From assembly GCF_011421595.1 (NCBI RefSeq), contig NZ_WTLH01000021.1, forward strand, positions 3,460 through 37,870: 34,411 nucleotides of DNA. Direction: 5' to 3'. The position numbers and the translations under genes were made by a program. This stretch comes from Streptomyces sp. YIM 98790 (lineage in GTDB: Bacteria > Actinomycetota > Actinomycetes > Streptomycetales > Streptomycetaceae). A model generated the notes under the pieces. The model worked only from the letters and a program-made list of their open reading frames with translations. It did no database searches and had not been told where the DNA came from. Shown here one piece after another: positions 30,205-34,411 of the stretch; the first letter of the stretch is position 1; each line of letters begins with the position of its first letter.

Positions 30205-30618
30205 TCAGACCTTGATCACGGTGACGCGTCCGCCGGCCAGCGCGGTCAGGTCGTCGGGGTCGGAGGAGAGGACCGTGACAGGGCCGGTGGCGGCGAGGGC
30301 GGTGGCGGTGAGCATGGCGTCGATGGCGTGTTTGTGGCCGTGCAGTCCGGCGTCGGCGAGCAGGGCCGCTGCGTGCCGGGCGACGGTCTCGGTGATGGGT
30401 TCGATGACGAGGCGGGAGAGGGTCCACTCCAGAGCCGGCCGCTTGATGCGCGGGTGCATGACTTCGACAAGCGTTGCCGCGGAGGTGATCACGCGCAGGT
30501 CGTCGGCACGGGCCAGGGCGAGCCAGGTGGTGATGGTGCGGTCGCGCAGGACCGCCTTGGCCAGTCCTTCGCTGTCGAGGACGAGGGTGCCGCCGGGGGT
30601 GGCGGTGGGGCGGGTCAT
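30205..30618 (-). CDS. PIN-domain toxin (VapC-like ribonuclease)
   Basis: A 137-residue protein. The PIN acidic residues are in place: LVLDSEGLAK near the N-terminus, TLVEVMHPR, HAIDAMLTATAL and VLSSDPDDLTAL. Such proteins cleave RNA using Mg2+. The ATG at 30618 overlaps the stop of the antitoxin gene (ATGA), the usual VapBC order. Located between two tRNA-Arg copies, so probably cargo of an integrated element. Confidence 0.88.
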   Translation of the reverse strand: MTRPTATPGGTLVLDSEGLAKAVLRDRTITTWLALARADDLRVITSAATLVEVMHPRIKRPALEWTLSRLVIEPITETVARHAAALLADAGLHGHKHAIDAMLTATALAATGPVTVLSSDPDDLTALAGGRVTVIKV

Positions 30619-30878
30619 GCGGCGTGGGCCTCGCCGGTGTGCTGCTCGGTGCGGGCGCGGTGGAGCTGGTCGCGCAGGGCCTGGATCTCTTCTTCGGTGA
30701 TGGGGCCGTGTTCGGCTTCGGCGACGGTGATGAGCTCGTTGAGGTTGTCGCGTTCGATCTGCCGGGCGACGGCGGCGGCTACGTAGGCGGACAGGCCGGA
30801 GGGGCCGCTGCGGGCGCGGGCGGCCTCGGCGATGTCCCGGGGCATGGTGATCGAGTACTTCTGGGTGGGCTCGCTCAT
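30615..30878 (-). CDS. CopG/ribbon-helix-helix-like antitoxin of the PIN toxin
   Basis: 87 residues from the ATG at 30878 (MSEPTQKYSITMPRDIAEAA). The start has the form of a ribbon-helix-helix DNA-binding strand (KYSITMP), followed by helices SGLSAYVAAAVARQIERDNLNELI. The C-terminal tail (EEEIQALRDQLHRART) would wrap the toxin. AGGAG sits unusually close to the ATG (one base). It likely autoregulates the pair. Confidence 0.83.
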   Translation of the reverse strand: MSEPTQKYSITMPRDIAEAARARSGPSGLSAYVAAAVARQIERDNLNELITVAEAEHGPITEEEIQALRDQLHRARTEQHTGEAHAA

Positions 30879-31052
30879 GCTCCTTATGCTACCGCCAATG
30901 CTCCGGTGCAGACCGGTTTGCCCAGGTCCAGAGGGCTGCTGGTGGTATGAAGGGTGGTGAGCTGGGCGTTCACCCGGGGAGATGGCGGTGGACGTCATGC
31001 GGAGGGTGACAGTTTCCGGTGACAGGTCCGGCCGGGCCTGGACCGACTCGAC

Positions 31053-31200
31053 GTCGTGGTGGACGGTGTGACCTACCGCTGGCGCCTGCGCCGCAAGCCA
31101 GCCCATGGCCAAGGGCTCGGCTCCTCTCCCTGCGTCTTCGCGCTCGAGCACGCCGAGCACCCCGCACCACCCTCGTCGTCAGCACCAACCAGTTCACAGC
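31053..31200 (+). pseudogene. Frameshifted fragment of the SRRIVVDG-type orphan gene
   Basis: 31054-31156 is identical to 17832-17934 at 101 of 103 positions (VVDGVTYRWRLRRKP and onward). The start of the gene is missing. Just after, CCCCGGCACC of the first copy has become CCCCGCACC: a one-base loss shifts the frame before the conserved LVVTT segment. Similarity fades after about 31190. A dead copy, probably carried by the integrated element. Confidence 0.85.
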
Positions 31201-31355
31201 AGGTGCCCTCCGGGGGCGGCACCGCCTCGCGGCATTTCCGTCCCACGACCGGACATTTGGGACCTTACCCGTCTGGCGCCATAAAGTCGCAGGTCGAAGA
31301 CATGCCGGGCGAGCGGCCACGGCCGATGCGCGTGTGCGTTTCGGCATGCACAAGA

Positions 31356-31391
31356 AAGGCCCCAAACCGCGTTTCCGCAGTTCAGGGCCTT
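31356..31391 (-). terminator. tRNA-type terminator next to the middle partial tRNA copy
   Basis: Arms AAGGCCC and GGGCCTT with an imperfect inner stem (AACCGCG/CGCAGTT). It resembles the terminator behind the intact tRNA at 34283-34316, so the element carried terminator plus tRNA 3' end as a unit. Confidence 0.65.
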
Positions 31392-31394
31392 GAT

Positions 31395-31444
31395 TTCCGG
31401 TGCCCCCGGCAGGATTCGAACCTGCGCACACGGCTCCGGAGGCC
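31395..31444 (-). repeat. Partial tRNA-Arg 3' copy (att-like), middle
   Basis: 50 bp identical to 34321-34370: from beyond the tRNA 3' end through the T-arm, variable loop and anticodon loop to GGAGGCC. The 5' half of the tRNA is missing. With the intact tRNA it flanks a segment of about 2.9 kb. Confidence 0.9.
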
Positions 31445-31601
31445 CCGTGCACAACCGGCGTCTGCGCTGGTCAAGCTCCCGCGCAACGGCTGCACGGCCG
31501 AGACGAGCCAAGAATGCGCCACAATACCGTTCCTCCGGCTCCGGCCCGGGGGAGGTGTGGAAGGGTGGCTTCGGGTTCTCGTGATCGGGGAGGTACCGGG
31601 C

Positions 31602-31871
31602 ATGGCGGCGGAGTTCACCGCAGAGCTGGCGGGGAACGTGCTCGCACAGACCTGCCGCGCGGCGGGCCTCGACCCCTCCGGCGCCGAGCTGCTCCGCCTC
31701 GGCTCCAACGCGGTCTACCGCCTCGCCTCGGCCCCGGTCATCGTCCGCATCGCCCGGGACCCCGGCAGCCTGGAACCGATGTCCCGCAGTGAAGCCAAGG
31801 CCGTTACAGCTCCGATCTGCGTGGTATTCAGCCCACCCGCTAGCCGACGCCTGTATTACGGAAAACGTTAG
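31602..31871 (+). pseudogene. Truncated aminoglycoside/choline-type phosphotransferase
   Basis: The ATG at 31602 (GGGGAGG upstream) starts MAAEFTAELAGNVLAQTC, then LLRLGSNAVYRLASAPVIVRIARD, the N-lobe of the APH fold with VIVRIARD as the ATP-binding strand. Homology ends near SEAKAVTA at about 31803, where base composition also changes. The frame then runs 20 odd residues to a stop at 31871. The full family is about 300 residues; only the first 70 remain. Confidence 0.75.
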
Positions 31872-31940
31872 CTGTTCAGCCGGTATGTCCACGATGAAGG
31901 TCTTCCAGTGCCTTGCGTGCTTGATTGGTGCTGTGTGAAC

Positions 31941-32120
31941 CTAGCTCCAAAAATCAGAAAGCGTGTAACCGGTCAAGACCTCGGGAATTTTGAGGTACGA
32001 GTTGGCTCGATTAGTCGAAACTCTTTGCACTTCCTGCGTAAAGGTTGATGTGACGTTTTCAAGGCCTTCCACGTATATTGGTTGGCCAGTACTGGCGTTA
32101 CTTGGCTGAGCATAGCCCAT
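31941..32120 (-). CDS. Small low-GC ORF or C-terminal remnant (unrecognised)
   Basis: 59 residues from the ATG at 32120 (MGYAQPSNASTGQPIYVEGL) to a TAG at 31941. The frame is open upstream to a TAG at 32220 (92 codons in all: DRSIIVSTDKVSPDAKRVFS), with natural amino-acid composition and no start codon in that part. It could be the C-terminal end of a longer lost gene. It ends EVLTGYTLSDFWS. GC is clearly lower than in all neighbours, which marks recent foreign origin. No family recognised. Confidence 0.5.
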   Translation of the reverse strand: MGYAQPSNASTGQPIYVEGLENVTSTFTQEVQRVSTNRANSYLKIPEVLTGYTLSDFWS

Positions 32121-32338
32121 GCGGCGAGTCCGAGGGGTTCTGTTCAGTTCAGAGAAGACTCTCTTGGCGTCGGGTGAGACCTTGTCTGTTGAAACAATGA
32201 TCGAGCGATCCGAGACATCCTAGAGGTGCCTTCTTCGGCCTGACTCTCTACCCGTCCTATGGAGTGGAGTATTCGTCGTGGGTGTCCCAGCGCGGGCCGG
32301 TGGGTCGGCGGGCCGGGGCGCTGCGGGGCGAAGACAGG

Positions 32339-32362
32339 AGCGGCGGCCCCGGGGCCGCCGCT
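32339..32362 (-). terminator. 24-bp perfect palindrome, likely terminator of the GntR remnant
   Basis: AGCGGCGGCCCC followed directly by its reverse complement; it lies 46 bp after the GntR stop. A very strong hairpin, no U-tract. Confidence 0.6.
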
Positions 32363-32408
32363 TGCGCGGCGACTTGATGATGTAGAGAAAGTCTGAACCG
32401 GGCGATGG

Positions 32409-32930
32409 TCAGAGCTGGTAGGACAGCTCCAGGTCGTCGCCGGGGGTTGGAACTCCTCTAGGGCTAGGGGCTTGTCCGCGTCGGTGAGGGCGACGCGGAG
32501 GATGTGGAGCAGGGGGACGCCATCAGGAGGGCGTAGGGCCTGGGCCTGGTCGGGAAGTGGCATCCGGGTGCGCAGGTACTCGGTGACGTGGAGTTGGTGG
32601 CCCAGTTCGGCCAGGGCTTCGTACAGTGTGGGGCTGGCGGCGGGGCCTGTGCTCCTCGTACTTGGAACCGATGAGTGCGTAGAACGGCACGTAGGTGCTG
32701 TGGAGCTGGCGCAGGCGGCCACGGTCGGCGGTCTGGAGCCCTTGGTTGGGTGTACATCGGCTCGCCCGGCGGGATGCGCAGCAAGTCGGCGAGTGGGAGC
32801 GGGGCGTCGGTGCGGGTGGCTACCGGCTCCTCCGCGTCGGTCCAGCGCAGGCCATTGGCCTCGGCGTAGCGGCCGTCCGGTGAGAGGCGCAGGCCGTGGG
32901 GGCGGGTGAGGCTCGAGCGATAGGGAAACC
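32409..32930 (-). pseudogene. GntR-family regulator, UTRA domain remnant with multiple frameshifts
   Basis: Four successive pieces in different frames rebuild a UTRA domain: LRLSPDGRYAEANGLRW to PPGEPMYTQ (about 32930-32748); then QGLQTADRGRLRQLHSTYVP to LIGSKYEEHRPR; then LYEALAELGHQLHVTEYL to TDADKPLALEEF; then PTPGDDLELSYQL and a TGA at 32409. At least three frameshifts are needed and the N-terminal winged-helix DNA-binding domain is absent. The sequence resembles the KorSA-type regulators of Streptomyces integrative elements, fitting the tRNA-linked context. Confidence 0.85.
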
Positions 32931-33047
32931 TGGAACGCCTTGGCGCTCGGGGTGGGTGGGCCGCACCGAGGCTGTTGAGCGGGCCGACAACAGCGTCGAG
33001 CTCCTGCCTACTCGCTACGCCGAGTGCCGGGTGAGCAGCCACGCGTT

Positions 33048-33716
33048 TCAGAAGCGATGAGGATGCTCTGCGGTGAGCTGGTGTTGCCAGTCGGCGAACC
33101 GCTCACGCAGTGCCGACGCTTCGGCAGCGTCGAGACCGTAGGCGGCGAACTGCTTGTCGGTGTAGCGCTGGATCCGGGCGAGTGAATCCGCGAACATGTG
33201 CGGGTCGAAGCCGCTGTCCGTCTGCTGGGCCAGCTCGATCAGGCGTCTCCGGGTGTAGCCGGCCTTGAGGAGACCATCGACGTCGATGGCGTCACGGACC
33301 TCAGCCCGGCTGTCCAGTGCGCTGGTCTTGCCCGCGGCAACATCGTCAGGGTGCAGAACCGGACCCAGCTCGCAGGACACGGGAAGGTGATGGAGGAACT
33401 CGGCGACGAGCTCCACTTTGTTCTGGACGCCATTGGCGGGGTCGATCACGTTCAGCCGCGTGTACGTGTGCTGCGGGCTCTGGTGGACGACCTCCACGGT
33501 GAAGCCCGCGGCCTGGTAGGCGGCGACGATACGTTCGGTGGCGGCGGGCATCTCCGTGGTGGCCCGGCTGATCGGAGCGAAGAGGTCGACGTCGTCGCTG
33601 ATCCGGCTCACGATCTGGTGGGCCTGGACGGCGTAGCCGCCTGCCAGGGCATACCCGAAGTCGTCGGCGAGTGCGTCAAGCCCGATACGGATGAGTCGGC
33701 GGTGCAGCTCGTCCAC
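33048..33716 (-). CDS. AbiEii/AbiGii-like nucleotidyltransferase (candidate toxin)
   Basis: 222 residues from the GTG at 33716, which overlaps the partner's TAG by one base; a GTG at 33764 is an alternative. The nucleotidyltransferase signature is GYALAGGYAVQAHQI, then SDDVDLFAP with the paired Asp for metal. The family's downstream Lys lies in DDVAAGKTSALDSRAEVRDAIDVDGLL. The C-terminal half is helical. The family includes AbiEii toxins and standalone DUF1814 proteins. Position in the tRNA hotspot fits a defence or stabilisation role. Confidence 0.85.
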   Translation of the reverse strand: MDELHRRLIRIGLDALADDFGYALAGGYAVQAHQIVSRISDDVDLFAPISRATTEMPAATERIVAAYQAAGFTVEVVHQSPQHTYTRLNVIDPANGVQNKVELVAEFLHHLPVSCELGPVLHPDDVAAGKTSALDSRAEVRDAIDVDGLLKAGYTRRRLIELAQQTDSGFDPHMFADSLARIQRYTDKQFAAYGLDAAEASALRERFADWQHQLTAEHPHRF

Positions 33717-34036
33717 TATGCGGCGGCCACCCTCGGGGTGAGTTCGGGGAAGCGGGTCTGCCACGCCGTGCAGGCGCGGACGGGGAGGAAGAGGTGCATC
33801 CAGTGCCGACGCAGCAGATCGGCGTTCAGATACGCCCGCAGGTCGTCAGGGCTCTGGGCTTCCCGGATGACTCGTTCGTACATGAGCAGCACATCGGCCT
33901 CGTCGGCGAGGTCGTACTCATAGTGAGGGCCCCAGTCGATGTGCCTGGGCAGTATCACGGTGCCCGAAGTCGGCCCGACCAGGTCGTCGAGTGACTCCGG
34001 CAGTGTGTAGAACCGCGCGGCGGCGTACCTGCTCAT
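33716..34036 (-). CDS. Partner of the AbiEii-like protein (hypothetical, candidate antitoxin)
   Basis: 106 residues from the ATG at 34036 (MSRYAAARFYTLPESLDDLVG); an ATG at 34060 adds eight residues. It reads GTVILPRHIDWGPHYEYDLADEADVLLMYERVIREAQSPDDLRAYLNADLLRRHWMHLFLPVRACTAWQ. Small proteins of this type sit directly upstream of DUF1814/AbiEii genes in actinobacteria. I recognise no DNA-binding fold, so the antitoxin role is inferred from coupling (TAGTG overlap). Confidence 0.75.
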   Translation of the reverse strand: MSRYAAARFYTLPESLDDLVGPTSGTVILPRHIDWGPHYEYDLADEADVLLMYERVIREAQSPDDLRAYLNADLLRRHWMHLFLPVRACTAWQTRFPELTPRVAAA

Positions 34037-34282
34037 AGGTCCAGCATGCCGCAGACTCATGCCGTTGTGGTACCGAACTATCCGACCGAGCCGGAGGCAT
34101 CGAGCCCGATGAGAACCCCTCCGGGCGGCCTGCTTGTCCCGTGTGCATCCCGCGCGTGAGGCAACTTCCAGGATCGGACATTTCACATTCCCAGCACGCG
34201 AGAGGGCGAATGCTCAGGTCGGGCAGGAGCGGATGGAGGACCCACTGTTGGGATGACCGTTGGTGATCGACGCATGCAAATA

Positions 34283-34316
34283 AGGCCCTGGCCAACGTTT
34301 CCGCTGGTCAGGGCCT
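34283..34316 (-). terminator. Terminator of tRNA-Arg
   Basis: 12-bp stem (AGGCCCTGGCCA against TGGTCAGGGCCT, one mismatch) with a 10-nt loop, followed on the minus strand by TTATTTG. It lies 10 bp after the tRNA 3' end. Confidence 0.75.
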
Positions 34317-34326
34317 CGTTTTCCGG

Positions 34327-34398
34327 TGCCCCCGGCAGGATTCGAACCTGCGCACACGGCTCCGGAGGCCGTTGCTCTATCCCCTGAGCTACGGGGGC
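34327..34398 (-). tRNA. tRNA-Arg (anticodon CCG)
   Basis: Complete 72-nt cloverleaf: acceptor GCCCCCG/CGGGGGC, D-stem GCTC/GAGC, anticodon stem ACGGC/GCCGT with loop CTCCGGA (anticodon CCG, reading CGG), T-arm GCAGG-TTCGAAT-CCTGC, discriminator A. CCA is not encoded. Its 3' half recurs at 31395-31444 and 30038-30074, so this gene is the attachment site of past integrations. Confidence 0.96.
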
Positions 34399-34411
34399 GG
34401 TGTCGTCGCGG

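Noticed and set aside
1-34411. CRISPR array, rRNA, complete IS element or riboswitch
   Set aside because: No regularly spaced repeats, no rRNA-like sequence, no intact transposase with inverted repeats and no recognisable riboswitch core were seen.

Overview
The window is high-GC actinobacterial chromosome, most likely Streptomyces. The GC bias is extreme in third positions, starts are often ATG or GTG in ATGA overlaps, and several genes are typical of the genus: a zinc-independent S18 paralogue, a sortase-E-type LAxTG anchor and a short SRRIVVDG-type orphan protein.

Left end (1-3700): the 3' part of a secreted multidomain pectinase (PL1 C-terminus, F5/8-like module, CBM35, PL9), a decayed CBM35 copy, a GNAT acetyltransferase and rpsR2 (S18 paralogue). 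Zinc block (3750-10664): two Zur-like 17-bp dyads lie between rpsR2 and a divergent six-gene set. That set is an 'anchored repeat-type' ABC system: three secreted or wall-anchored proteins sharing one beta-rich domain, a ZnuA-like lipoprotein with the same domain inserted, an ATPase and a permease. Next come an ABC exporter operon with its own TetR repressor behind three overlapping dyads (10887-13283), a NarL/DesR-type two-component system (13638-15549) and a secreted vanadium-haloperoxidase-like enzyme (15655-17067). 17068-18469 is a scar with a 36-bp perfect palindrome, an integrase C-terminal stub and a small orphan gene.

Copper/thiol island (18470-29862): two TlpA-like lipoproteins, two CcdA-like transporters, an AhpC/TSA-like protein, a glutaredoxin-like protein, Sco1, DUF2752, SHOCT, DUF3105, a Met/His-rich DUF305 protein, a propeller lipoprotein, and a BlaI/MecI/CopY repressor with an M56 (BlaR1-like) peptidase. 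The main observation is a 15-bp dyad, CCTAwGnnnCwTAGG, found six times by eye. The copies sit at the starts of the BlaI-M56 operon, the Sco1 operon, the DUF3105-DUF305 operon, one TlpA gene and both divergent ccdA operons. This suggests one local regulon in which a protease-relieved repressor controls extracytoplasmic copper and disulfide handling. The ligand and the repressor-site pairing are inferred.

Right end (29863-34398): a tRNA-Arg(CCG) integration hotspot. An intact tRNA gene lies at the right edge and two partial copies of its 3' half mark old integrations. Between them are a PIN/antitoxin pair, a frameshifted copy of the orphan gene, a truncated phosphotransferase, a lower-GC small ORF, a multiply frameshifted GntR (UTRA) regulator and an AbiEii-like nucleotidyltransferase with its partner. 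No complete integrase was seen.
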